A stretch of DNA of 64,000 bases from Pseudomonas fluorescens HK44 (GTDB lineage: Bacteria; Pseudomonadota; Gammaproteobacteria; Pseudomonadales; Pseudomonadaceae), in NCBI RefSeq assembly GCF_000217955.3, contig NZ_AFOY02000017.1, positions 1-64,000 on the forward strand, in the 5' to 3' direction. Both the position numbers and the translations under genes were made by a program. The notes under the pieces are model-generated. The model had not been told where the DNA came from and searched no databases. It saw only the letters and a program-made list of their open reading frames with translations. Of the stretch, positions 32,645 through 41,665 are shown in pieces. How positions within the stretch are numbered: position 1 is the first letter of the stretch; each line of letters begins with the position of its first letter.

Positions 32645-35167
32645 ATGTTCCCGATGACTCCCATCGCGACGGCGCTTGCCCTATGTTTTTGTGCAACCGC
32701 CCTGGCCGCGCCAGCGGACAACGGCCACACACCCCGAAGTTTACTTGCGCAAGCCAAGGGTTTACCGAGCGAGTTCGAAGAGCACTTCTTTGATGTGCCG
32801 CTGGCGGTGCGCGTGGAACTTGATCAACAGTTTCTCGGTGAGGCGATGGTCGTGTTGACCCGCGACGATCGAATCACCTTAGTTGACTTCAATGATGTCA
32901 GCGACAGCACCATCAAGCCCAGCGAGCGTGATATCTGGGCCAACCATCTGAAACAAGGCGTGGCGCTGGGCGCCTGCCAGGCCAACTGCCCCGAACAACT
33001 GTTGGCCGTGCACTACAGCCTCGAAAACTCGCTGGTGTCGATTCTCACGGAGAACGCCGAACGGGACGATCAGGTGCAGCAGTATTACAACCTGCCCGAA
33101 GGCGGCAGCACTGGCTTGATCCTGCGTAATCAATTGAACCTCAATGGCGGTCAGGATCAGGACCTTGGTGGCCGTTATGGCCTGGAAACCAGCAGCAGCC
33201 TGGGCAACTGGACACAGAGTTTCAACATGCAACTGGCTCGTCTGGGCGGTCCGGACGATCAGCTGTACCACGCCGTACACGAGCTCTACAGTCAGCGTGA
33301 GTTGCAAGGCAGCTTCCTGCGTCTGGGCTATTTCATGCCCAATTCCGAAGGCCTGAGCCGCCAGCCACGTTCGTTCGGCGCCAGCCCCGACACGGCGGTG
33401 GGGGTGATGTACGGCAGCTCTGACAGTCTGGCGATCGACAACCCGAAACCTGCGGTGTACCCGATTTATGTCACCGCCAATCGCCTGGCTTCGGTGGAGA
33501 TCTACCGCAATGGGCTGATGATCAACACCCAGCCGGTGGACGCGGGGTTACAGACGCTGGATACCCGGCCATTGCCCGGTGGTATCTACGAAGTAGAAGT
33601 GCGTCTGATCGAAGACGGTCAGATCACCTCGACCACCCAGGAGCTGGTGTACAAGCCCAGCAACTGGCGTAACCACGATGAGCGCTGGCGCTACAACCTG
33701 TTCGCCGGTCAGGAAAGCAAACTGTGGAGTAACTGGCAGGATCAGGCCTCCGGTGAAATGACCGCTGGCGCCGCGCTCAATTACTTGCTGCACCCGCGGG
33801 TGATTCTCGGGGTTTCCGGGCGTCAGGTTCGAGAGACGATGCAATACGGTTCGTCGATTGACTGGACGCTGGCCAACAACGTCAGCCTGTTCGCCAATGT
33901 CTATCAGACCAAGGACCACGGCACCGGTCTTGATGTGCAGACGATGTACAACTATGGCGCCGGCAGCCTGTTCCTGAGTCATAACCGCAGTTGGCTCGAC
34001 ACCACCGACATCTTTGAAACCTTGCCCGACGGTACGCGGGTGCGCCAACGCAATGTGTTTGTCGGCCAGACCAGCAATTCGTCAGTGGCGCTCAACCACC
34101 GCGTTACCAGCAAAAGCTCGGTCAATGCGCGGGTCTCGCATAGCGAGGGCAACGTTGAAGGGATGGGGCTGGATCTGGGCTGGACCCAACGCAGCACTCT
34201 GTTCGGCAACGATGCCAACTGGCGTTTTTCGCTGTTTGACCGACCCGGAAGCGTCAGCAGTGGCGACTCGCGCAATCGCGGGGTCGACCTGACGCTCAGC
34301 CTGGCGCTCGGCAGCCCCGGTGAGCAGTGGTCCGGCAGCATCGGCTCACGCACTTCTCGTGAGGGCGGACGCGACAACAATGCCTCGCTGACCTACCGCA
34401 AAGACCTGCAAGACCATGTGCTGCAGAGCGTATCGGCCACCGCGATGTCCGACACTTACGGTCTCGGTCTGTCCGGTACCACCAGTTTCAGTACGGAGGT
34501 AGTCAATGGCGATGCGTTCGTTCAGCGCTCGTCTTTCAGTAACAACTTGACCGGCGGCTTGAACCTGGACAGCACGATTGCCACCAGCGGCAAGCACTTG
34601 GTCATGACCAACCAGCAGCAGGGCAGCGGGGCAGGGATGATCGTCGATGTGGAGTCCGATCTCGATCAAATCGCCCTGCGCGCCGATGACCTCAGCGGCG
34701 GCAGCGCCCGTCTGCATCCGGGTCGAAATTTCATTCCGATCACCGCGTACAAGAGCAGTTCGGTGAGCTTCGACTTCGAAGGCACCGATGTACCGGCAGC
34801 GACGATTCAACCGGCGCGCTCCAGTTATCACCTGAACAAGGGCGGCGTGGACTATCGCAAGATCCGCGTGATGAAAACCCTCACCGTCCTTGGGCGTCTG
34901 GTTGACCCCACGGGCAATCCACTCAAGGGCCATCACATCATCAACCACGCCAGCCGTGGGGTCAGTGAAGTGGACGGCTTCTTCTCGATGGAAATGAACG
35001 CTGGTTCACCGACCCTCGAAGTGCGGCATGGCAATCAGTTGCTGTGTCAGTTCCGGCTGGACCCGAGCCGTGGGCGTACTGAAAACAATGTGTTGATGAT
35101 CGGGGATTTGCGCTGCAGCCCAGACACGCTGGCCGATGTTGGCGATGCCGTGCAGAGCGCCGGTTGA
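32645..35167 (+). CDS. CS1-type fimbrial outer-membrane usher (CfaC/CooC/TcfC-like)
   Basis: 840 aa from ATG 32645, which places the signal peptide (FPMTPIATALALCFCATALA) at the N-terminus; the frame is open 20 codons further up. It contains the TcfC-type N-terminal domain, a 24-strand barrel region (~120-640) and a C-terminal E-set-like region ending in LRCSPDT. Ushers of this family accept chaperone-subunit complexes and secrete the growing pilus. It lies 109 bp after the pilin gene, the usual order. Confidence 0.88.
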   Translation: MFPMTPIATALALCFCATALAAPADNGHTPRSLLAQAKGLPSEFEEHFFDVPLAVRVELDQQFLGEAMVVLTRDDRITLVDFNDVSDSTIKPSERDIWANHLKQGVALGACQANCPEQLLAVHYSLENSLVSILTENAERDDQVQQYYNLPEGGSTGLILRNQLNLNGGQDQDLGGRYGLETSSSLGNWTQSFNMQLARLGGPDDQLYHAVHELYSQRELQGSFLRLGYFMPNSEGLSRQPRSFGASPDTAVGVMYGSSDSLAIDNPKPAVYPIYVTANRLASVEIYRNGLMINTQPVDAGLQTLDTRPLPGGIYEVEVRLIEDGQITSTTQELVYKPSNWRNHDERWRYNLFAGQESKLWSNWQDQASGEMTAGAALNYLLHPRVILGVSGRQVRETMQYGSSIDWTLANNVSLFANVYQTKDHGTGLDVQTMYNYGAGSLFLSHNRSWLDTTDIFETLPDGTRVRQRNVFVGQTSNSSVALNHRVTSKSSVNARVSHSEGNVEGMGLDLGWTQRSTLFGNDANWRFSLFDRPGSVSSGDSRNRGVDLTLSLALGSPGEQWSGSIGSRTSREGGRDNNASLTYRKDLQDHVLQSVSATAMSDTYGLGLSGTTSFSTEVVNGDAFVQRSSFSNNLTGGLNLDSTIATSGKHLVMTNQQQGSGAGMIVDVESDLDQIALRADDLSGGSARLHPGRNFIPITAYKSSSVSFDFEGTDVPAATIQPARSSYHLNKGGVDYRKIRVMKTLTVLGRLVDPTGNPLKGHHIINHASRGVSEVDGFFSMEMNAGSPTLEVRHGNQLLCQFRLDPSRGRTENNVLMIGDLRCSPDTLADVGDAVQSAG

Positions 35168-35201
35168 TGTGTGTTGCTCAATCTCTGGAGTCCATGACGC
35201 G

Positions 35202-36467
35202 ATGAATGTTTCGACTGCTTTCCCATGGCGCACGGTAGTGGCTCTTTTCATAGGGGCCTGTCTGGTTGCGTCAAGCCTCCAGGCCGTCGCAGTCGTGCTT
35301 CCGATCACGGCCAGTTTCAACCCTGACCCGAGCAACCCGCAGAAAAACGAGTTCAGGAATACCACGCCCAATGTAGGGTTTTGTCAGTCTTACCCTGCCA
35401 TCTGCAATACTCACGGCATTTTCAGTTTGCGCTCTCACGCGAGTGTTGGATTCCACGGTGCTGTCCAGCCCAACCACGAAGACGTACGAAAAGGCGCGAT
35501 GATCAAGACGCCAGCCGCCTGGCGAACGTTGCCAGTGTTGAACCGCGAGACCGGTGAACCGGCCACGGTCGAGGTGCGCATTGCCGGGATGGGCGGTGTT
35601 TACACGCTCAGCCACAGCGCGTTGGAGCTGACAGGGGAGCCGGATTTTGTCAGGGCGCATGCGGCATTGTGGGGAAGCGACTGGCGAGTTGCGCCGAGGC
35701 CGTGCGTGGCAATCGGCCCTCCAAGCTATTACGGCTTGACCGGTTTCCAATTCTTCTGGCTGACCCCAGAAGAAGCGGTGTGTGGCAAGCAGGCCAAATT
35801 TCTCATTCCCGCGTTTGGCTACCGCGCTCTGGATTTTACCTACCAACTGCGCACACCGGATCCGCTGAAGATGTCCACGGGCGTCTATGTGGGGAAGCAG
35901 GTCTATTCGATCGGCCCTGGTGGCGACTTTGACCTGGGCGACATCGTCGTGCCCGCGGACGCAATCATCCAGCTCGACTTCACCCTGACTGTCGAACACA
36001 CCCTCAAAGTCGAGATTCCCCCCGGTGGCAATCGGGTCGAGCTGGTGCCACAAGGCGGCTGGCAAGCCTGGTTGCAACAGGGCCGTAAACCCACGCGTCT
36101 GTTCCGCGACCAGACTTTCAATATCTCGGCCAGTTCGCGCTTCAAGATGAATCTGGAGTGTGAATACACCCAGGACGGCAAGACCTGTTCATTGCGCGAG
36201 CCGGTGACCGGTCATGTCGTACCGCTGAACGTCAGCGTCAGTCTTCCCCCTGGCTTGACCGATGCGGGCGGACAGTCTGTCAGTCGTCGGCAGTTACTGC
36301 GTGATGGCAGTACTACCAAAATGTTCCAGCCGGGCGTTTATGTCGACCGTAAACCGGGAACCCTGCACTTCGAAATTCCTTCAAGCGAAGTGGCAGAGAT
36401 GATTCGTCCCGAATCACAACGGCAGTACTCGGGAAGTGTGACGGTTATCTGGGATTCAGAGGTTTAG
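35202..36467 (+). CDS. CS1-type fimbrial tip/minor subunit (CooD-like), copy 1
   Basis: 421 aa from ATG 35202. A signal peptide (TVVALFIGACLVASSLQAVA) is followed by a large two-domain protein. The C-terminal half has the conserved block HTLKVEIPPGGNRVELVPQG to SASSRFKM and ends GSVTVIWDSEV, the donor-strand type pilin end of CooD/CfaE tip adhesins. It should sit at the pilus tip and bind a receptor. It has a clear paralogue at 37761-39023 in the same operon. The 5' half (about 35-240) is the variable adhesin part. Confidence 0.82.
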   Translation: MNVSTAFPWRTVVALFIGACLVASSLQAVAVVLPITASFNPDPSNPQKNEFRNTTPNVGFCQSYPAICNTHGIFSLRSHASVGFHGAVQPNHEDVRKGAMIKTPAAWRTLPVLNRETGEPATVEVRIAGMGGVYTLSHSALELTGEPDFVRAHAALWGSDWRVAPRPCVAIGPPSYYGLTGFQFFWLTPEEAVCGKQAKFLIPAFGYRALDFTYQLRTPDPLKMSTGVYVGKQVYSIGPGGDFDLGDIVVPADAIIQLDFTLTVEHTLKVEIPPGGNRVELVPQGGWQAWLQQGRKPTRLFRDQTFNISASSRFKMNLECEYTQDGKTCSLREPVTGHVVPLNVSVSLPPGLTDAGGQSVSRRQLLRDGSTTKMFQPGVYVDRKPGTLHFEIPSSEVAEMIRPESQRQYSGSVTVIWDSEV

Positions 36468-36510
36468 TGCGTCGCAGCATTGCGGCATTCATTCAAGGAG
36501 GGACAGGACT

Positions 36511-37251
36511 ATGAAACGCCTGGTGGCATTATTTGGTTTTTGCTTATTTACCCAGACGGCTCACGCCGGCCCGAGCATCAATGTCGGGACCGTGTATGAC
36601 TATCTGGACGGGGACAAAAGTACTTACTTGAAACGCGTGTTCAACGGAGGTGACAGCACCGCGTTCGTCAAGGTCAATATTCTCGAAATTATTTATGACG
36701 CCGATGGCAGCGCACGGGAAGAACCGCTCAAAACCCAGGCCGACGCGACCGCGCGTGATGGCTTGATGGCCAGCCCGGCCCGATTGATCGTGCCGGCCAA
36801 TGGCATGCAGGGCACGCGCCTGTTGTATATGGGCGAGCGTGAGAAAGAGCGGTATTTCCGGGTGCGTTTCGTACCGGTGGTTCCGGAGAAGGAAGACGAG
36901 TTCGCCGTCTCCAGCGAAGACCGTGAAGAATACAAGAAAGGCCTGTCTGCCGGGGTCAATGTGCTGGCCGGGTACGGCACGGTATTTTTCGTGCGTCCCA
37001 AGGAAACCCGCTTCGACAGCGCGATCGAGAACGACGCGCGCAACTACCGGATTCGCAACAACGGCAACAGCGTGGTGGTGATCGACGAGTTCAAGGATTG
37101 CGCGGTCAAGAACGAGCAGGACTGCCAGCCGACGACCAAGCATCACATCCTCGCGGGCCGGACCTTTCAGTTCGAGAAACAGGCCGGTCGCGAATACCGC
37201 TTCACTCTGGTTGAAGGCGAGAACAGCAAAAAACTCGACGTGAAGGGATAA
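36511..37251 (+). CDS. Periplasmic fimbrial chaperone (CS1/CooB-like)
   Basis: 246 aa. Signal peptide MKRLVALFGFCLFTQTAHA. An immunoglobulin-like chaperone of the alternate pathway: SPARLIVPANGMQGTRLLY and REKERYFRVRFVPVVP are the F1-G1 and E-F type stretches of CooB/CfaA relatives. It stabilises subunits in the periplasm before delivery to the usher. A GGAGGGA-type ribosome site precedes ATG 36511. It lies fourth in the operon, between the two tip genes. Confidence 0.86.
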   Translation: MKRLVALFGFCLFTQTAHAGPSINVGTVYDYLDGDKSTYLKRVFNGGDSTAFVKVNILEIIYDADGSAREEPLKTQADATARDGLMASPARLIVPANGMQGTRLLYMGEREKERYFRVRFVPVVPEKEDEFAVSSEDREEYKKGLSAGVNVLAGYGTVFFVRPKETRFDSAIENDARNYRIRNNGNSVVVIDEFKDCAVKNEQDCQPTTKHHILAGRTFQFEKQAGREYRFTLVEGENSKKLDVKG

Positions 37252-37266
37252 CGCCAGGTGATGAGC

Positions 37267-37764
37267 ATGTTCAAAAAACTGACTGTCGTGCCTTTGTCGG
37301 CTGTTGCCCTGTGGGCATGTACTTCGGCGTTTGCAGCCCGCGAGGTGCATCACTTCGAGGTGTTCGTGACGGTCCCGAGCCAGGCGTTCTACGTCATTCC
37401 GGCGGACTCTGGCTGGATACATCGTGAGCAGCAACTGCCGTGGAATCTGGTGACGTCGACCTTGGGCGGCTTGCGCAAGTATTTCGATGTCAAGAATGAA
37501 GCCGGTTCGATCAAGGCCCGGCTTGAAGGCAGGCCTTATCTGTCCAACGGCACCGATGCCCATGACATTGGCTTGCGTGTTCTGTTCAACGGCACGTTAT
37601 TGAGCGAGCTGGAAAGCAGCGAAGTGGTTTCCCTGAGCGATGCCGCCGTGGGCAAACGTGTTTTGCTGGAAGTCATACCCGTGCCGCCCGTCGATGGGGT
37701 TTATAAACCCGGCAATTACTTTGGCAGCGTCAATATGATTTTTAATGCGGTGTTACCGAAATGA
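37267..37764 (+). CDS. CS1-type fimbrial subunit, minor pilin
   Basis: 165 aa from ATG 37267 (MFKKLTVVPLSAVALWACTS), parallel to the major pilin start; ATG 37261 and GTG 37258 are alternatives. The mature part (VHHFEVFVTVPSQAFYVIPAD ... GSVNMIFNAVLPK) is related to the pilin at 32050 but clearly diverged. It is probably a minor or adaptor subunit. Its stop overlaps the start of the next gene by 4 bp. Confidence 0.8.
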   Translation: MFKKLTVVPLSAVALWACTSAFAAREVHHFEVFVTVPSQAFYVIPADSGWIHREQQLPWNLVTSTLGGLRKYFDVKNEAGSIKARLEGRPYLSNGTDAHDIGLRVLFNGTLLSELESSEVVSLSDAAVGKRVLLEVIPVPPVDGVYKPGNYFGSVNMIFNAVLPK

Positions 37765-39023
37765 TGAGCTTTTTGAGCGGGCGACTGGCCCGGACACTGA
37801 GTGGCTGTGTATTGAGCAGTCTGGTGTGCGCTGTGTTTGCAATGCAGGCGCAAGCGGTGGTGCTGGACATTGAGGCGGTGTTCGAGCCCGACTCGGCGAA
37901 GCCGCAAAAAAATGAATTCGTCAATAAAACACCCTCTGAGGGTTTCTGTCGTCAGGTCCCGCAGGCGTGTAAACCCTATGGGCTTTTCAGTTTGGTTGCG
38001 TCTATTCCATTCACCGCCAATGCGCCGATCCTGGCCAATCATACAGACCCTCGCCAAGGCGGAATGGCCAGGGTTCCCTCGGAATGGAGGGACGTTCGCG
38101 TGACTCATGAGTCGGGTGATTCAAAAACTCTTTCCATACGGATTGGAGGTATTGGTCACGAAGCGCAACTTCCCCGCTCTGTGAGCGCATTAACCAACGG
38201 AGGGGATTGGCACCAGCTGTGGGAAGGTGGGAGTTGGTTATATGCGCCTGCACCTTGTCAAGGCGTCGGTTGGGCCACTGGCGGCGAATATGGCTATAAC
38301 AGCTTCTGGAGAGTCCCGGAGGGGGCGGGCGTGTGCAGCAAAAAGGCGCTTTTCGATATTCCGATGTCCTTTCGGTATCGGTATTTCGTTTTCGCTTATG
38401 AACTGCGAACACCTGACCCGCTGAACATGGTGGCGGGTAAATACACCGGTTCTATTAACTATACGGTCGGCCCTCATCAGGATTTTGATATGGGCGATGT
38501 CATGATTCCAAGTGACAACCAACTGACCCTCAACTTCTCTCTGGATGTTCGGCATACGCTCAAGGTCGAGATTCCACCCGGTGGCAATCGCGTCGAACTG
38601 GTCCCTCAGGGGGGATGGCAGGCCTGGCTGACTCAGGGGCGCAAGCCAACGCGGCTGTTTCGCGATCAGACGTTCAATATTTCGGCGTCGAGTCGTTTCA
38701 AGATGTTCGTGGAGTGCCAGATTCCGGGGCTGTTCGATTGCATGATTCGTGATCCGGTTTCACAACGCGCAGCCACGGTGCAACTCAGTGTCAGCCTGCC
38801 CAACGGCTTGACGGACGTCAGCGGGCAACCGGTCAAACGTCATCCGTTGCAAGTGGGTGAGGTGAATGCGCAAGCATTCAAACCCGGGTTTTATGTGGAT
38901 CGGGCTCCAGGTGTTTTGCACTTCGAGATTGCACGCGCTTACGTGGACTACATGTTGAAACCCGGCGAGGCGGCCAACTATTCCGGGAGTGTCACGGTGA
39001 TCTGGGACTCCGAAGTGGGATAA
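37761..39023 (+). CDS. CS1-type fimbrial tip/minor subunit (CooD-like), copy 2
   Basis: 420 aa. Signal peptide ends in MQAQA. Same layout as the protein at 35202: N-terminal KPQKNEFVNKTPSEGFC, mid-part ELRTPDPLNM, and the shared block HTLKVEIPPGGNRVELVPQG to SASSRFKM, ending GSVTVIWDSEVG. The receptor-facing halves of the two proteins differ strongly while the pilin-like half is conserved. It is translationally coupled to the minor pilin gene. Confidence 0.82.
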   Translation: MMSFLSGRLARTLSGCVLSSLVCAVFAMQAQAVVLDIEAVFEPDSAKPQKNEFVNKTPSEGFCRQVPQACKPYGLFSLVASIPFTANAPILANHTDPRQGGMARVPSEWRDVRVTHESGDSKTLSIRIGGIGHEAQLPRSVSALTNGGDWHQLWEGGSWLYAPAPCQGVGWATGGEYGYNSFWRVPEGAGVCSKKALFDIPMSFRYRYFVFAYELRTPDPLNMVAGKYTGSINYTVGPHQDFDMGDVMIPSDNQLTLNFSLDVRHTLKVEIPPGGNRVELVPQGGWQAWLTQGRKPTRLFRDQTFNISASSRFKMFVECQIPGLFDCMIRDPVSQRAATVQLSVSLPNGLTDVSGQPVKRHPLQVGEVNAQAFKPGFYVDRAPGVLHFEIARAYVDYMLKPGEAANYSGSVTVIWDSEVG

Positions 39024-39053
39024 CCGTGAGGTGCGAACCGGTTTGCCTGTAAA

Positions 39054-39085
39054 GCCCTGAAAGCGGGTCTGCGAGCCTTCAGGGC
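39054..39085. terminator. Possible terminator between convergent fimbrial and toxin genes
   Basis: GCCCTGAA / TTCAGGGC stem in the 71-bp gap between convergent genes. No strong T run follows, so it may be weak. Confidence 0.45.
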
Positions 39086-39094
39086 GGGTTACTT

Positions 39095-40006
39095 CTATAC
39101 GGCCTTGTGCAACGCCTCACGCGTCAATCGCCTGCTCAACTGCTTCTCCTCGTAGCCGATGTCGTTCAACAACCTGCCATAGGCCTCATCAGTCATGTCC
39201 TCATCGGTGAGTACAACGCTGTCGTCGACGTTAAAGTGCCGGGCGAGGTCCTGGACGCGCTGTTTGAGTGCCCGTCGTTGAGCAATCTGCCTGCCTTTGG
39301 AACGGGCCCAGGCGTGTTGAGCTTCGCGCAACTCATCCAGCAGGTCGGTCTTGTTTTCGTACTGTCGGGCATTGCGCCTGAATTCGATCGGGTAGGTGTT
39401 GCGCAGGTATTTCTCCCAGAAGGGTTGCTCGAGCATGTCGTTGATCAAGCCATCGCCGGCTTCCATCGACATCACCGTGTTGAAGGCCGTGTCGAGAGTT
39501 TCTGCGCTCACGCCAGCCACTCGTCGATGCAACATGATCTCCGATTGCCACGGCAAATCGAGGCGTTGCGCCAGACCGCTCTCATAGGCGAGGTACACCT
39601 CAACCTCATCGGGATTACCCGGCCGGCTGCCGAAATCGGCACGTGCAATGTCATCCACCCGCGCGAGACGAGCGGCGCCTTTGGCCAGGTTGACCAGTCG
39701 GCTTTCAAGGATCGCGCCTGACGTCGACAAGGCATAGGCTTCGGATGCGAGCACCTTGATGCCCATATGATTGAACACCTGGGCCCCTGCATCAGCGCAG
39801 GTGGTAGGCGCTGTCGCCATCTCGAACAGTTCCTTGCGCAACTCGCTGTCCAGATCAATGGCCTCGATCATTCGCCATACCCGGCTGCTGAGCTGTCTGC
39901 GCATTTCCCCGCCGGCCCGGTAATCGGCCGAGAGCGTCTGTTTCTGGATCAAGGAGAAAAAACCTGCAGAGCCCGGCTCGGTCATCAAGTCGTGCCAGGC
40001 TTCCTG
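39095..40006 (-). pseudogene. C-terminal NEL E3 ubiquitin ligase domain of the IS-interrupted toxin
   Basis: 303 codons of toxin sequence, from QEAWHDLMTEPGSAGFF to the stop. This is the Novel E3 Ligase (NEL) catalytic domain. The catalytic cysteine is in PTTCADAGAQVFNHMG (C-x-D motif; residue ~1457 of the restored protein). An ORF starts at 40063 inside the IS1182 end and adds 19 IS-encoded residues, so a free NEL domain might still be translated, though without targeting sequences. It joins exactly in frame with the part ending at 41666 once the insertion is removed. Confidence 0.85.
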
Positions 40007-41665
40007 CCCAGAGTGTGTAAAAACACCTTCGCGAACCCTTGCTATGATTTCTGTGGATTTCATTGCAGGGATCGCCCATGAAGCGCTTTATCCAAGGTGA
40101 ACATCGAGGCCAAGGCACCTTACTCCCCGAGAGCCTCGACGACTACGTATGCGATACCAATCCGGTGCGCATAGTCGACGTCTTTGTCGACGAACTCGAC
40201 CTGGTCAATCTGGGTTTTTGAAAGTGCCATTCCAGCTGATACTGGCCGGCCTGCTTATCACCCTGCGATCCTGCTGAAGATCTACATCTACGGCTATCTC
40301 AACCGCATCCAGTCGAGCCGCCGTTTGGAGCGAGAAGCCCAGCGCAACGTCGAGCTGATGTGGTTGACGGGGCGTTTTGATGCCGGATTTCAAGACCATC
40401 GCCAGCTTCCGAAAAGACAACAGCAAGGCCATCCGAGGCGTCTGTCGCCAGTTCGTTGTGCTGTGTCAGCAGTTGGGACTGTTTGGAGAAAATCTGGTCG
40501 CCATCGACGGCAGTAAATTCAAAGCAGTCAACAACCGCGACCGCAATTTCACCAGCGCCAAACTGAAGCGGCGAATGGAAGAAATTGAATCGAGCATCAA
40601 CCGTTATCTGACGGCACTCGATGCTGCCGATCGGCAAGAACCAACAGCCTCCGAGCCCAACGCCGTGCGGCTGGAAGAGAAAATCGCCAAGCTGAAGACG
40701 CAAATGAAAGAGCTTCAAGCGATAGAAATCCAGCTCAACGAATCGCCGGATAAACAGGTCTCACTGACCGATCCAGACGCCCGCTCCATGATGACGCGCG
40801 GCACGGGAATCGTCGGCTACAACGTGCAAACAGCGGTTGATACCCAGAACCATTTGATCGTTGCTCATGAGGTCACCAACTTCGGTTCCGACCGCGATCA
40901 ACTCAGCTCGATGGCGAAGCAGGCTCGCGATGCCATGGCGTCAGAAACGCTGGCGGTGGTAGCTGACCGAGGTTACTTCAAGAGTGAAGAAATCCTTGCC
41001 TGTCACGACGCGGACATCACTGCCTACGTGCCAAAGCCGATGACTTCAAGCGCCAAGGCGGATGGTCGATTCAACAAGATGCTTTCGTTTATGACGCGAC
41101 GAAAAACGAATACATCTGTCCGGCGGGAGAGGCGCTGCCCTGGCGCTTCTCCAGTATTGAGAAAGGCATGAATATGCACTGTTATTGGAGTTCGAAATGC
41201 CAGGGCTGCGCGCTGAAAACGCAGTGCACACCGAGCAAAAATCGTCGAGTAAGACGCTGGGAACATGAAGCGGTGCTGGAGGAAATGCAGCGTCGGTTGA
41301 ACCATGCACCGGACATGATGCGAATCCGAAAAAGGACAGTTGAGCATCCCTTCGGGACGCTCAAACAATGGATGGGCTCAACGCATTTCCTGACGCGCAA
41401 ACTGGTCGGGGTAAGCGCGGAGATGAGTCTGAATGTACTCGCCTACAACATGAAGCGGGTTATGAGCATTATCGGTACAGCAAGCTTGCTGAAGGCGATG
41501 AGGGCGTAAAGTCTCGGTTTTCTCAGCCCCAGAAGGCGCTAAACCGCTACATAACCGCTTTGGAACGTCAGTAATGCTATCACGGAAAACGCTTGGGCAA
41601 TCGCATCGCCCAGGAACGCCTGGTTGACGCACTCGATATACGAAAGCGTTTTTACACACTCTGGG
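40007..41665 (+). mobile_element. IS1182-family insertion sequence
   Basis: 1659 bp. The ends are an 18-bp perfect inverted repeat, CCCAGAGTGTGTAAAAAC, continuing imperfectly inward. It contains one transposase gene in the opposite direction to the toxin it interrupts. No target duplication is visible. The flanks read TTCCTG on one side and CCGGAA on the other, so the empty site was TTCCGGCAGGAA on the toxin strand, a near-palindrome. Confidence 0.88.
40078..41509 (+). pseudogene. IS1182-family transposase with three frameshifts
   Basis: Starts MKRFIQGEHRGQGTLLPESL at 40078. A stop follows NLGF near 40220 because of one extra T in a T run; reading resumes as ESAIPADTGRPAYHPAILLK. Another extra T near 40375 shifts LTGR into LMPDFKTIASF. 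A missing base near 41083 shifts FNK into DAFVYDATKNEY. The rest reads to KAMRA at 41507. The DDE features are spread over the frames: VAIDGSKFKAVNNRDRNF, TAVDTQNHLIVAHEV, and HPFGTLKQWMG. The element is probably immobile without help, unless these are assembly errors. Confidence 0.85.

Noticed and set aside
40184..41509. Programmed frameshifting in the IS1182 transposase
   Set aside because: Three shifts, two from extra T bases and one from a missing base, do not fit a single slippery-site mechanism; decay or sequencing error is simpler.
41378..41665. 95-residue C-terminal extension of the toxin ORF
   Set aside because: It is read from the antisense strand of the IS1182 element and is not part of the toxin.
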